Source of the DNA: Dissulfurispira thermophila
GTDB taxonomy: Bacteria > Nitrospirota > Thermodesulfovibrionia > Thermodesulfovibrionales > Dissulfurispiraceae
Direction of reading: 5' to 3'
Assembly (NCBI RefSeq): GCF_014701235.1
Contig: NZ_AP022873.1
Location: forward strand, 1,984,001-2,048,000
DNA: 64,000 bases
The position numbers were made by a program, and so were the translations under genes. This document shows, piece after piece, positions 1 to 8,714 of this stretch (position 1 is its first letter; every line of letters starts with the position of its first letter). The notes beneath the pieces are model-generated. The model had not been told where the DNA came from, ran no database searches, and saw only the letters and a list, made by a program, of their open reading frames with translations.

Positions 1-899
1 TGGCATCTCAAAGCAACAGCAGGGTCCTTATCATGGGACAGAGCGGCACAGGTAAAGAACTCGTGGCAAGGCTCTTGCACGAGAAAAGTCATCGCTCTAC
101 AGGCCCTTTTGTGGAAGTAAACTGTGCGGCTATACCTCAAGAATTGATAGAAAGTGAATTGTTTGGTCATGAGAAAGGTGCTTTCACTGGTGCTACAGAA
201 AGAAAGAGTGGTAAGTTCGAACTTGCTGACAATGGCACTTTATTTCTTGACGAAATAGGCGATATGACTCTCCAGACACAGGCAAAAGTCCTTCGGGTTA
301 TTGAAACACAGACTTTCCAGAGAGTTGGGGGCAGCAAGAACATAAAAGTCGATGTCAGGATTATTGCAGCAACAAACAAAAATCTCATAGAAGAAGTAAA
401 AAATGGTAACTTTAGAGAAGACCTTTATTACAGGCTAAATGTTATCCCGATCATTGTACCTCCATTAAAAGATAGACTTGAAGATATACCGGCATTAATC
501 GAATATTTCATGGAAGTGTTTGCTTCTGAAAATGGTATGAAGCAAAAAAAGATTACTGCTGATGTGATAAAGGCATTTCAGGATTACGATTGGCCAGGTA
601 ATATAAGAGAACTCAAAAATGCTGTTGAAAGACTCATGATAATGGTGTCATCTGATACCATAACCGAAAAAGATATTGATACACTTGGAATACTTGGAGG
701 CCAGGCATTAAAAAAATATGATTATTTTTCTTATAAAACGCTCAAAGACGCACGAGATGCCTTTGAAAAAGACTTTATAACAAGAAAACTCCGCGAAAAC
801 AACTGGAATGTGTCTAAAACAGCAGAGGTCATAGATGTAGAGAGAAGTAATCTCCATAAAAAAATAAAGGCATATGAGATTACAGAGCCGAAAAATTAA
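1..899 (+). CDS. Sigma-54-dependent transcriptional activator, AAA+ and Fis-type HTH part (5' end cut by window)
   Basis: The frame is open from the first base, so the N-terminal sensor or receiver domain lies outside the window; the first visible Met is at nt 33. What remains is an enhancer-binding protein: Walker A (GQSGTGKE), the sigma-54 contact loop GAFTGA at nt 177-194, Walker B in [10 protein letters not shown], and a C-terminal Fis-type helix-turn-helix ([19 protein letters not shown]). Family knowledge: these proteins hydrolyse ATP to open sigma-54 promoters and most are NtrC-class response regulators. der starts 6 nt downstream on the same strand, so cotranscription is likely. The signal sensed and the target genes cannot be read from this fragment. 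Confidence 0.93.
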   Translation, partial: ASQSNSRVLIMGQSGTGKELVARLLHEKSHRSTGPFVEVNCAAIPQELIESELFGHEKGAFTGATERKSGKFELADNGTLFLDEIGDMTLQTQAKVLRVIETQTFQRVGGSKNIKVDVRIIAATNKNLIEEVKNGNFREDLYYRLNVIPIIVPPLKDRLEDIPALIEYFMEVFASENGMKQKKITADVIKAFQDYDWPGNIRELKNAVERLMIMVSSDTITEKDIDTLGILGGQALKKYDYFSYKTLKDARDAFEKDFITRKLRENNWNVSKTAEVIDVERSNLHKKIKAYEITEPKN

Positions 900-905
900 C
901 TGATC

Positions 906-2255
906 ATGAAACCAATTATTGCAATTGTCGGAAGGGCAAATGTAGGCAAATCAACCCTCTTTAACCGCATGGTAAGAATGAGCGTAGACCGCACAAAATC
1001 TACTGCTATTACAGAAAGCATCCCTGGTGTTACTCGTGACAGAAATTACGTTGAAACAGAATGGGACAGAAAGAAATTTATTGTGATAGACACAGGTGGG
1101 TTTTATGCAGAGGAAATCTCTCACGGGGATAAGGAAATACTCCGACAGGTAAGAGAACAAGCCATGTTTGCAATTGAAGAGGCAGACCTGATAATTCATC
1201 TGTTAGATGCCAAAGAAGGACTTATGCCATCTGATATAGAACTCGCAGATATTCTAAGGAAATCAGGCAAAAAAATATTATGGGTTGTAAACAAAATAGA
1301 TACTCAATCAAAAGAAGACAGGCTTTTGGAATTTTATAGAATAGGTGCAGAGGAGATTATACCTGTATCAGCAGTAACAGGATATGGTTTTGACGAATTG
1401 ATGGACAAAGCTATTGCCTTGATACCCAAAGATATGGAAACAAAGCCATCAGAAGATGAGATACCAAGAGTTGCAGTAGTTGGAAGACCAAATGTTGGTA
1501 AATCAACATTGATAAATTCCCTACTTGGTAAAAAAAGGCTCATAGTGAGCCATATTCCCGGAACCACAAGAGATTCTATTGATTCTATCTGTAGCTATTA
1601 CGGTAAAAGATATCTACTTATAGATACCGCAGGCATTCGAAAAAAAGGCAAGATATATTCACAGAAGATCGATATAGAGAAATTTTCTATTGTCAGGGCT
1701 ATAAGGAGCATAGAAAGGGCTGATGTTGCTATAATCGTACTGGATGCATCAGAGGGAGTGGTAGAGCAAGACCAAAAAATAGCAGGGATTGTCGAAGACT
1801 ACGGCAAGGGAGTAATATTTCTTCTTAATAAATGGGATATTATAAGAGAGCCTGAAATATACTACAAAGAAATCATACAGGAATTAAAAAACAAGATATG
1901 GTTTATGGATTATGCTCCATGTATTACAACATCGGGTCTCGAAAAAAAAAGAATTACAAAGATATTTCCTATAATAGATGAAATCATTGCTGAGCGACAA
2001 AAGCGAATACCAACTGCAGACTTGAATAAATTCCTTTCGAAAATTATAGCTGTAAAACCATTTCCTCCATATAAAGGAAGAGAATTAAAATTTTTTTATA
2101 TAACTCAGGTTGGCATAAAACCACCTACCTTTACTATTTTTGTAAATTATCCTTCAGGTGTAAAAGCACATCACATCAGATATATTGAAAAGGCATTAAG
2201 ACAAGAGTATTCATTTAAAGGCACTCCAATAAGAATTTATGTCAAGTCACGGTAA
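906..2255 (+). CDS. der: Ribosome-assembly GTPase Der (EngA)
   Basis: This 449-residue protein has the diagnostic tandem of two Ras-like GTPase domains: P-loops GRANVGKS (residues 9-16) and GRPNVGKS (193-200), DTGG/DTAG switch II motifs, and NKID and NKWD specificity motifs, followed by a C-terminal KH-like domain. Der is an essential GTPase acting in late maturation of the 50S subunit. The length is close to the family norm. The switch I region of the first domain (about residues 22-40) looks a few residues longer than usual. The gene starts 6 nt after the sigma-54 activator and probably shares its transcript. Confidence 0.97.
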   Translation: MKPIIAIVGRANVGKSTLFNRMVRMSVDRTKSTAITESIPGVTRDRNYVETEWDRKKFIVIDTGGFYAEEISHGDKEILRQVREQAMFAIEEADLIIHLLDAKEGLMPSDIELADILRKSGKKILWVVNKIDTQSKEDRLLEFYRIGAEEIIPVSAVTGYGFDELMDKAIALIPKDMETKPSEDEIPRVAVVGRPNVGKSTLINSLLGKKRLIVSHIPGTTRDSIDSICSYYGKRYLLIDTAGIRKKGKIYSQKIDIEKFSIVRAIRSIERADVAIIVLDASEGVVEQDQKIAGIVEDYGKGVIFLLNKWDIIREPEIYYKEIIQELKNKIWFMDYAPCITTSGLEKKRITKIFPIIDEIIAERQKRIPTADLNKFLSKIIAVKPFPPYKGRELKFFYITQVGIKPPTFTIFVNYPSGVKAHHIRYIEKALRQEYSFKGTPIRIYVKSR

Positions 2256-2300
2256 AATATGGTAAAATATTTGAACTTGTAATATGAAAAAGGAGAAAAG

Positions 2301-3293
2301 TTGAGAAATATTCTTGTTACAGGATGCTGCGGTTTTATAGGATATAAGGTATCAGAACTTCTGTTAGAACACGGGGAGTCTGTCATAGGAGTGGACAATA
2401 TAAATGACTACTATGACCCAAAACTAAAGGAGTGGCGACTTGAAAAGTTAAAAGACAAAGGTCAGAAGTCAAAGGGAGGATTTAATTTTCATATCTGTGA
2501 TATAGGAGATTTTAATTCAGTAAAAACAATATGTTCGAATTATAAAATAGACGCTGTTATTAATCTTGCTGCAAGGGCAGGTGTAAGGGCATCAGTAGAG
2601 GATCCATGGGCATACCTTGATACAAATCTTAAAGGAACCTTAAATCTCCTTGAGTGCTCTAAGACATATGAAATCAAAAAGTTTGTTTTAGCGTCAACAT
2701 CAAGTGTGTATGGTGATAATACGAAAATGCCATTTAGTGTTGGCGACAATACAGACCATGCACTTGCACCATATTCAGCTACAAAGAAAGGTGCAGAGGT
2801 TATGTGTTATAGCTATCATTATCTCTACGGCATTGATATAACTGTCTTTAGATATTTCACAGTATATGGTCCCGCAGGCCGTCCTGATATGAGTATCTTT
2901 AAATTTATAAAAAATATAGACCTCTGTAAACCCATTCCTATATTTGGTAATGGAAAGCAGAAGAGAGACTTCACATATATAGACGATATTGCTGACGGCA
3001 CTATAAAAGGATTAAAAAATGTTGGATACGAGATATTTAACCTTGGCAACGACAGACCAGTAGAACTCATGTATGTGATTAATATGATAGAGAAAAAACT
3101 TGGTAAAAAGGCAGAGATACAATGGTTACCACTGCATCCAGCAGATATAGCAGCTACATGGGCTGACATAAATTCATCAAAAGAAAGACTTGGTTGGTCA
3201 CCTAAAACATCTATAGAAGACGGCATTGAACAAACAGTTAATTGGTATATACAAAATAGAGACTTTGTGAGAAACCTCAAAGACGCACAATAA
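2301..3293 (+). CDS. NAD-dependent nucleotide-sugar epimerase (UDP-glucuronate 4-epimerase-like)
   Basis: An extended short-chain dehydrogenase of 330 residues: the Rossmann motif GxxGxxG (GCCGFIG, residues 8-14), a TSSVYG segment, and the catalytic YxxxK (Tyr158, Lys162). The subgroup resembles CapI/LspL-type UDP-glucuronate 4-epimerases that supply sugars for surface polysaccharide; the exact substrate is inferred. Translation starts at TTG (2301), supported by AGGAG at 2291-2295; no ATG sits in a better position. A Lys/Gly-rich stretch at residues 51-60 (KDKGQKSKGG) matches the short degenerate repeats seen elsewhere in the window. A UspA gene follows 10 nt downstream. Confidence 0.88.
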   Translation: MRNILVTGCCGFIGYKVSELLLEHGESVIGVDNINDYYDPKLKEWRLEKLKDKGQKSKGGFNFHICDIGDFNSVKTICSNYKIDAVINLAARAGVRASVEDPWAYLDTNLKGTLNLLECSKTYEIKKFVLASTSSVYGDNTKMPFSVGDNTDHALAPYSATKKGAEVMCYSYHYLYGIDITVFRYFTVYGPAGRPDMSIFKFIKNIDLCKPIPIFGNGKQKRDFTYIDDIADGTIKGLKNVGYEIFNLGNDRPVELMYVINMIEKKLGKKAEIQWLPLHPADIAATWADINSSKERLGWSPKTSIEDGIEQTVNWYIQNRDFVRNLKDAQ

Positions 3294-3303
3294 GGAGGAA
3301 ATT

Positions 3304-3723
3304 ATGCAAAAAATACTTGTAGCACATGATGGCTCGAAATCTTCAGACAAGGCATTAAAAAAGGCTGTAGAACTGGCAATAAACTTTAATGCTTCACTTA
3401 CTGTTTTAGCTGTAATACCTGAACTGTATCTTACAGAACTCACTGATATTGACAGAAACCGTATCTTCGAAGCACTCTCAAGAGAAACCACAGAGGCAAT
3501 GGAAAAAATAAGAAAGTCCTTGTCAGGCAAATCCATAGAAGTCAAAACACTTATTAGACAGGGTGACCCAGCAGAGAAAATACTCGAGACAGCACAAAAA
3601 ATGAAAGCAGATTTGATTGTCACAGGCTCTCATGGAAGGCATGGCACAAAGAAATTCTTACTTGGGAGCGTATCATCAAAGATAGTTGATTATTCCAAGT
3701 GTCCAGTGCTTGTTGTTAAATAG
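3304..3723 (+). CDS. Universal stress protein, UspA family
   Basis: A single-domain UspA fold of 139 residues: N-terminal strand KILVAHDGS, the hydrophobic strand SLTVLAVIPE, and the C-terminal nucleotide-binding signature GSHGRHGTKKFLLGSVSSKIV. The glycine-rich G-2x-G-9x-G(S/T) motif suggests an ATP-binding member. Universal stress proteins are cytoplasmic and respond to starvation and redox stress; the precise role is unknown. The ribosome site AAGGAGG ends 5 nt before the ATG, and the gene follows the epimerase closely, so the two are probably one transcript. Confidence 0.93.
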   Translation: MQKILVAHDGSKSSDKALKKAVELAINFNASLTVLAVIPELYLTELTDIDRNRIFEALSRETTEAMEKIRKSLSGKSIEVKTLIRQGDPAEKILETAQKMKADLIVTGSHGRHGTKKFLLGSVSSKIVDYSKCPVLVVK

Positions 3724-3775
3724 ACAATAGGCGATAGGCTATGGGCTATAGGTGCAGTACAATCAGCCGCCTGTT

Positions 3776-6667
3776 TTACGCCATACATATCCTATTTTTC
3801 CCTGTCTTTTTTGCTTCGTAAAGTGCGTTATCAGCCTTTGTTAATAATGCATCAAAACTGTTTGCATCTATGCTGTAAGCAGCAATACCAAGGCTTGCAG
3901 TTACAAACATCCTTTTCTCACGACCTATAGTTATAGGGGTGCTTTCGACTGTAATGCGTATTCTCTCTGCTACTTCAAGTGCCGTTATCTTATCCGTATT
4001 GGGTAGAACTATTATAAACTCTTCTCCGCCATATCTGACTCCTATATCAGAGACTCGGATATTCTTACCTATGGCATGAGCAACACTCCTCAATGCCATA
4101 TCCCCGGCCTCGTGTCCATTGGTATCATTGAAATATTTGAAATTGTCTATATCCAGCATAATCATGCTTAAAGGCTGATTATTTCTATCTGCTATAGCAA
4201 CTTGTTTTCCCATAAATGCCTCTAAATATCGCCTGTTATAAAGACCTGTAAGCGGATCTATGAGTGCCAGCTTTTTATTCAGTTCAAGGAGTCTCATGTT
4301 ATTCACTACAGGGGCAAAGAGGGCAATGAAGCTGTCTATTGTCTCTTTAATGTCATCTGTGAAAAAATTAGAATGTCTGCTATATAAATGAAGTATTCCC
4401 GCTGTTGAACCACCAATATTAATTGCAGTACAACAATAACTACCTGAGACTGCGCCAAATCTTTGAAATGGACAGGCATATTCTTTTGATAGGTCATTTA
4501 CTACAAATGTCGCTGCATAAATATAAGCCTTACATTTATCAAGACCGGGAAACTTGTTAATCTCTTGCGATCCTAAGTCATTATGTCTTATCACTTCCTC
4601 AGCATAGTGTTTGCTTGGGTCAATGTTCATGAAATAGATAACATTTATTTTTGCATCGCCTTTTATAAGAGAAAGCAGATAGTGTTTGAGCACTACATAA
4701 ACCTCTGACTCGGTAAGGACACTAGAAAGGTCTCTGTAGAATAGCGCTATTGTATGAAGCATATTATGGGTTGACCTGAGGTCTGTAACATCTGTTATAA
4801 AAGCAAAGGCTCCACATGTCCTGTCTGAAGAATCCATTAGCGGCGATGCAGATACAATAGCATAAATATTTGAACCATTCCTGTGCCGGAGCATTATCTC
4901 GTAGCTTTCTGATACACCTTCTTTTCTTCTCTCCAGTGCTTGTTTAAATACCTTTTTGTTGTCTTCATCAACAAGGTCGTATATGCTTTTGCCAATCAAT
5001 TCATCTTCACTATAGCCGAGTAATTTAGATAATGACTTATTAATTTTTAAAATTTTTCCATCCAGTGAGACCTCCCAGTAACCTTCCTTTGCTGTTTCCA
5101 GTATCTTTTGATTTCTCTTCTCAAGATTATAAAGTTCTGTAATGTCTGTAAGGACATGGATAATCTCTTCTACTGTATTATCATTTCCTAATATAGGTGT
5201 TACACTTGCAGTAAACCAAACAATACTGCCATTTACTCTCCTTAATCCCCGAATCATATTTCTTACAGGTAAACCTGTCTGCAGCACCTTTGATATAATC
5301 ATCTCGTCCCTGTTTAATAAGTTGCCTTCTTTATCTATAACAGCAAATTTATGAGAATAATATGGCTGCCCAATTACTTCATCTCTGGGATGTCCAAGTA
5401 TCAAAAGTGCAGCATCGTTTATATCTTTTATAATCCCTTTATTGTCATAAATTATGAGGCCTTCTGACATAGCCTTTAAGATATTCTCAAATCTATTCCT
5501 CTCATTCTTTATGCATTCACTCTCATTAAATCGTTCTGTTATATCTTTAAATATTCCGCTCGCTGTAAACCTACTGATTCTGAATGATCCATCTATTACC
5601 TTTCCATTTAGTGCATTGATATGAAATACAAATTGGGCTGCTGTTAATTTACCATTTATCATGCTTACAAAATCAGACCACTGTTTCACATCTTTCAACA
5701 ATCTAACAAAAGAACTACCTATTGCAGCATCAACATTATCGAAACCAAGTGCTTTTGCACCATGTTTGTTGACATAGAGAATAGTGCCTTCGTTATTCAG
5801 TTCAAATTCGATAAATCCTGTCTGTAATATATCGAGAGACTCTTTAAATCTCTGGAGTTGATCCTTTATACCTTTCGTTATATTTTCATGCAAAAGTTCT
5901 ATAATATCAGTCTGTGTAACTATACCCTTTAACTGCATCCTGTCATCAACAACAATGAGATGTCTTATCCTTCGCTCATGCATAATTTTTACGGCATCAT
6001 AAAGAAGGGTGTCATGACTTGCATATACAATATTCTTTGTGCACACATCCTTCACAGGCGTGTCCATAGGTATTTTTTTCAGAAAAAGTTTGACAATGTC
6101 TCTCTCAGTGAGTATTCCTGTTATAGCATCTTCACCAGCACCATCAACTGATGTCACAAGTATGCAGCTTTTTCTTTCTTCTGACATCCTTTGTATTGCC
6201 ACTTTGAGCTGTGTATCTGAAGATACCTTCAGAATTCCTTGAGTTGTCACTGTATTGATAGTTGTATGCACCTTGAAAAACTCTTCTTGCAGTTTTTTAA
6301 GAATATCCGAATATGTGATAATGCCTTTCAGTTTCCCAATCCTATCTGTAACTATGAGCCTTCTTATGCGATTTCTCTCCATTATTTCAAGGGCAGTTAC
6401 AATATCTGCATTTTTATAGACTGTTACAGGATTCCTGGACATGAGGTTAGAAACAGGCAAGCTATTTATTTCTGCTGGATTACTTGTAGCAGCTATCCTC
6501 GCTATATCGCGTTCTGTGATAATCCCTAATGGTATATGCCTATCTACTATCACAATACTGCTTATATTGTTATCTGATAGTTTTTTGATAGCCTCAACCA
6601 ATTTTGCATCTTCTGACAGCACAACAACATCTGTTGTCATTAATTCATGTACCCTTTGGGCAGCCAT
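3776..6667 (-). CDS. Large signalling protein: four CBS, PAS repeats, GAF-like region, GGDEF diguanylate cyclase
   Basis: A 963-residue cytoplasmic protein without membrane segments. Two CBS pairs occupy roughly residues 1-125 and 140-265, followed by three PAS-type modules to about 640, a GAF-like region to about 795 and a C-terminal GGDEF domain. The active-site loop reads RYGGEEF, and an inhibitory-site RxxD (RVSD) lies five residues before GGEEF, so cyclase activity with product inhibition is expected. No EAL domain is present. CBS pairs usually bind adenine nucleotides, suggesting that c-di-GMP output is coupled to energy state; this is inference. It is the last gene of a minus-strand run beginning with the fumarase region. 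Confidence 0.93.
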   Translation of the reverse strand: MAAQRVHELMTTDVVVLSEDAKLVEAIKKLSDNNISSIVIVDRHIPLGIITERDIARIAATSNPAEINSLPVSNLMSRNPVTVYKNADIVTALEIMERNRIRRLIVTDRIGKLKGIITYSDILKKLQEEFFKVHTTINTVTTQGILKVSSDTQLKVAIQRMSEERKSCILVTSVDGAGEDAITGILTERDIVKLFLKKIPMDTPVKDVCTKNIVYASHDTLLYDAVKIMHERRIRHLIVVDDRMQLKGIVTQTDIIELLHENITKGIKDQLQRFKESLDILQTGFIEFELNNEGTILYVNKHGAKALGFDNVDAAIGSSFVRLLKDVKQWSDFVSMINGKLTAAQFVFHINALNGKVIDGSFRISRFTASGIFKDITERFNESECIKNERNRFENILKAMSEGLIIYDNKGIIKDINDAALLILGHPRDEVIGQPYYSHKFAVIDKEGNLLNRDEMIISKVLQTGLPVRNMIRGLRRVNGSIVWFTASVTPILGNDNTVEEIIHVLTDITELYNLEKRNQKILETAKEGYWEVSLDGKILKINKSLSKLLGYSEDELIGKSIYDLVDEDNKKVFKQALERRKEGVSESYEIMLRHRNGSNIYAIVSASPLMDSSDRTCGAFAFITDVTDLRSTHNMLHTIALFYRDLSSVLTESEVYVVLKHYLLSLIKGDAKINVIYFMNIDPSKHYAEEVIRHNDLGSQEINKFPGLDKCKAYIYAATFVVNDLSKEYACPFQRFGAVSGSYCCTAINIGGSTAGILHLYSRHSNFFTDDIKETIDSFIALFAPVVNNMRLLELNKKLALIDPLTGLYNRRYLEAFMGKQVAIADRNNQPLSMIMLDIDNFKYFNDTNGHEAGDMALRSVAHAIGKNIRVSDIGVRYGGEEFIIVLPNTDKITALEVAERIRITVESTPITIGREKRMFVTASLGIAAYSIDANSFDALLTKADNALYEAKKTGKNRICMA

Positions 6668-6722
6668 TTATAACTCCTCGTTCACCGTTAATCGTTCACT
6701 ATTCATTGTATGTTGCCTTTTA

Positions 6723-7652
6723 CTATGAATTATGACCTATAAACTTTCTCAATGCCTCTCTGTACATCATCGGGACAAAACCGAAATTCTTTTCTACAGA
6801 ATCTCTATCGCAGATATTATCTAACTGCAAAAGACTGAGCTGTTCGCCTGTAACAGTTGGAATTTCTTTACCTAATAATCTGCCCACTTCCTGTGATATT
6901 TTAGAAAAAGGAAGGCTCATCTTTATCAGCTTTACAGGTATATGCACCAATGGCTTATTTATACCCATTGCCTCCATAAGTTGGAGGACTATCTCATTGT
7001 ATGTAAGGTGTTCTGGTCCTCCAAACTCATAAATCTGTGAATCGTGAATCGTAAACCCTGAACCGTTTGAAAATAGAGTCAGAAAACATTTCACCCAGTC
7101 TTCAACATATATGGGTTGAAATTTCCCATTGCCGCTGCCAGGAATTGGAACAAATGGACCGAGACCCACAAGCTCTTTGAGTTTTTCTGTAAAGCCATCA
7201 CCCCTTCCTACAACAAGTGATGGTCTGAAGATAGTATAAGGTATGCTGCTTGCCCTGACAATCTCTTCTGCTTCTGCCTTTGTCTTATAATATTTTGCCC
7301 ACGAGCTTATAGAAGCACCGAGTGCGCTTTGATAAAATATATGTTTTATATTTGCCCTTTTTGCTTCATCTATAAGATTTCTTGTGCCCTCAACATGAAC
7401 CTTCTCAAATGTCATACCCCCTTTTTCTTCGATAATACCAACAAGATGGACAAGTATATCGCAACCATTGAGTTTCCCTTTCAGGCTTCCTTTGTCTGTA
7501 ATGTCGCCTATAACTGCATCAAACCCCACCTTTTTGCAGGCTGCTGCCTTTTCCTCTGTCCTGACAAGACATCGGACTTTATAACCATCTTTACTGAGGG
7601 CATTTAATAGGTATTTACCGATAAATCCAGTTCCACCAGCAATAAAAAGCAT
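6723..7652 (-). CDS. NDUFA9-like NAD(P)-binding protein (atypical SDR)
   Basis: A 309-residue atypical short-chain dehydrogenase with an N-terminal Rossmann motif (GGTGFIG, residues 6-12) and the overall pattern of the complex I NDUFA9/YcfT-like family (VRCLVRTEEKA, LVHLVGIIEEKG, PYTIFRPSLVVGRGD). Members bind NAD(P) but most lack a proven reaction; some assist quinone or complex I metabolism. Residues around NGSGFTIHDSQ correspond to a short degenerate DNA repeat (about nt 7030-7070) of the type scattered through this window, apparently carried in frame. The stop lies 3 nt before the preceding small gene's territory, so the two are closely coupled. Confidence 0.87.
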   Translation of the reverse strand: MLFIAGGTGFIGKYLLNALSKDGYKVRCLVRTEEKAAACKKVGFDAVIGDITDKGSLKGKLNGCDILVHLVGIIEEKGGMTFEKVHVEGTRNLIDEAKRANIKHIFYQSALGASISSWAKYYKTKAEAEEIVRASSIPYTIFRPSLVVGRGDGFTEKLKELVGLGPFVPIPGSGNGKFQPIYVEDWVKCFLTLFSNGSGFTIHDSQIYEFGGPEHLTYNEIVLQLMEAMGINKPLVHIPVKLIKMSLPFSKISQEVGRLLGKEIPTVTGEQLSLLQLDNICDRDSVEKNFGFVPMMYREALRKFIGHNS

Positions 7653-7655
7653 TTT

Positions 7656-7883
7656 TCAATCCTCTTTATCTATTTCTTCCTTCACGAAGCCTGCATGCAT
7701 TTGTAAATGCATTACAGAAACCGACAATTCACCAAGGATCTCTTCCATCTGGTCTTCTGTTAAATGTTCAATTTCCATCTGATTTATAAGTTTCACTGTC
7801 TCAAGACACGTATCTCTGAGTTCATCTATCAATGTCTTAAAAGTAGGATTTATACTCGCGGATATTGTCTGCATATGACTCAC
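7656..7883 (-). CDS. Small conserved-looking helical protein of unknown function (75 aa)
   Basis: No family is recognised. The product is acidic and predicted almost wholly helical (FKTLIDELRDTCLETVKLINQMEIEHLTEDQMEEILGELSVSVMHLQ), with no signal peptide or membrane segment. The start may be GTG at 7883 or ATG at 7876. The GTG overlaps the TGA of the small upstream frame as GTGA, which points to translational coupling. Its place between fumarase and the NDUFA9-like gene suggests cotranscription, but no function follows from that. Confidence 0.7.
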   Translation of the reverse strand: MSHMQTISASINPTFKTLIDELRDTCLETVKLINQMEIEHLTEDQMEEILGELSVSVMHLQMHAGFVKEEIDKED

Positions 7884-8070
7884 CTTCCTCGCTTTAATCG
7901 TTTATTTGCCTTTATTATTCCTGTGTTATAACCATCTATTTCTCTCTCCCAATATGTTATCATGCCTAAATCTGGGACTGCTTTGCTTCTCTCCATCTCA
8001 ATCTTGTTACAGTGTTCGATAATAAGCTTTTCGAGGCTTTTATCTGCTTTAAAAACCTCTTTTTACTCAT
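7880..8070 (-). pseudogene. Small basic protein downstream of fumarase, apparently frameshifted (63 aa if restored)
   Basis: Reading from the ATG at 8070, which overlaps the fumarase stop, gives only MSKKR before the frame changes. From nt ~8056 another frame stays open to the TGA at 7880-7882: EVFKADKSLEKLIIEHCNK...ERSKAVPDLGMITYWE...KRLKRGR. Restoring one base in the A-run at about 8061-8065 yields an intact 63-residue protein that uses both the overlapping start and the overlapping GTGA exit. The shift sits at AAAAAG, a sequence on which ribosomes can also slip by -1. Three readings are possible: sequencing error, real mutation, or programmed frameshifting. No family is recognised. Confidence 0.55.
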
Positions 8071-8659
8071 TTTGTAATATTCGCCTTAAATTTTCGAGTG
8101 AAACCTTCTCTATATCACTGTGCAGGCTGTTTCCGTAGGCATCCATAGTGACTATTACAGGAAAGTCCTCAATCTCTATTAACCACATTGCCTCTGGTGC
8201 ACCAAATTCCTCTTTCTTCCATACATCTCTAACTTGCTTGATCCTATCTGCAAGATATGTTGCTGCACCGCTAATTGTATGGAGATATACACATCCACAC
8301 TCCTTCATTGCATTAAGGGTTTTCTCACCCATTCCGCCTTTTCCTATTATGCCTCTAATGCCATATGTCTTAATAACATCTGCTTCATACATCTCAACCC
8401 TCATGCTCGTTGTAGGTCCAGCAGCAATGAGCTTATAGGCTCCATCCACTTTTCTGATTATAGGACCACAGTGATAGATTATTGCACCTTCGAGAGCAAA
8501 TGGGATGTCTTTCTTATCAGGCATTTCATGAGCAAGGAATTTGTGAATCTTATCTCTCCCTGTAACAATCAGACCGTTTATTGATACTATATCACCAACC
8601 TTAAGGCTTAAAACATCTTCTCTCGTCAGAGGTGTATTTAAGTTCATTGTGTTCATCAT
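8063..8659 (-). CDS. Class I fumarase / tartrate dehydratase-type Fe-S hydro-lyase, beta subunit
   Basis: A 198-residue beta (C-terminal) subunit of the two-subunit Fe-S hydro-lyase: LTREDVLSLKVGDIVSINGLIVTGRDKIHKFL, GAIIYHCGPI, AAGPTTSMRVEMYEADVI and the GGMG loop (IGKGGMGEKTLNAM). With the alpha subunit 55 nt upstream it should catalyse the reversible hydration of fumarate to malate, serving an oxidative or reductive TCA route. The N-terminal MMNTMN residues come from a short degenerate repeat between the two genes, so the true start could be the later Met before LNTPLT. No strong ribosome site is visible for either start. Confidence 0.92.
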   Translation of the reverse strand: MMNTMNLNTPLTREDVLSLKVGDIVSINGLIVTGRDKIHKFLAHEMPDKKDIPFALEGAIIYHCGPIIRKVDGAYKLIAAGPTTSMRVEMYEADVIKTYGIRGIIGKGGMGEKTLNAMKECGCVYLHTISGAATYLADRIKQVRDVWKKEEFGAPEAMWLIEIEDFPVIVTMDAYGNSLHSDIEKVSLENLRRILQNE

Positions 8660-8714
8660 GTTTATTGTGTTAACTCAACAAATTCAAGGAACTCCATAGA
8701 CTCTATGAACTGTG

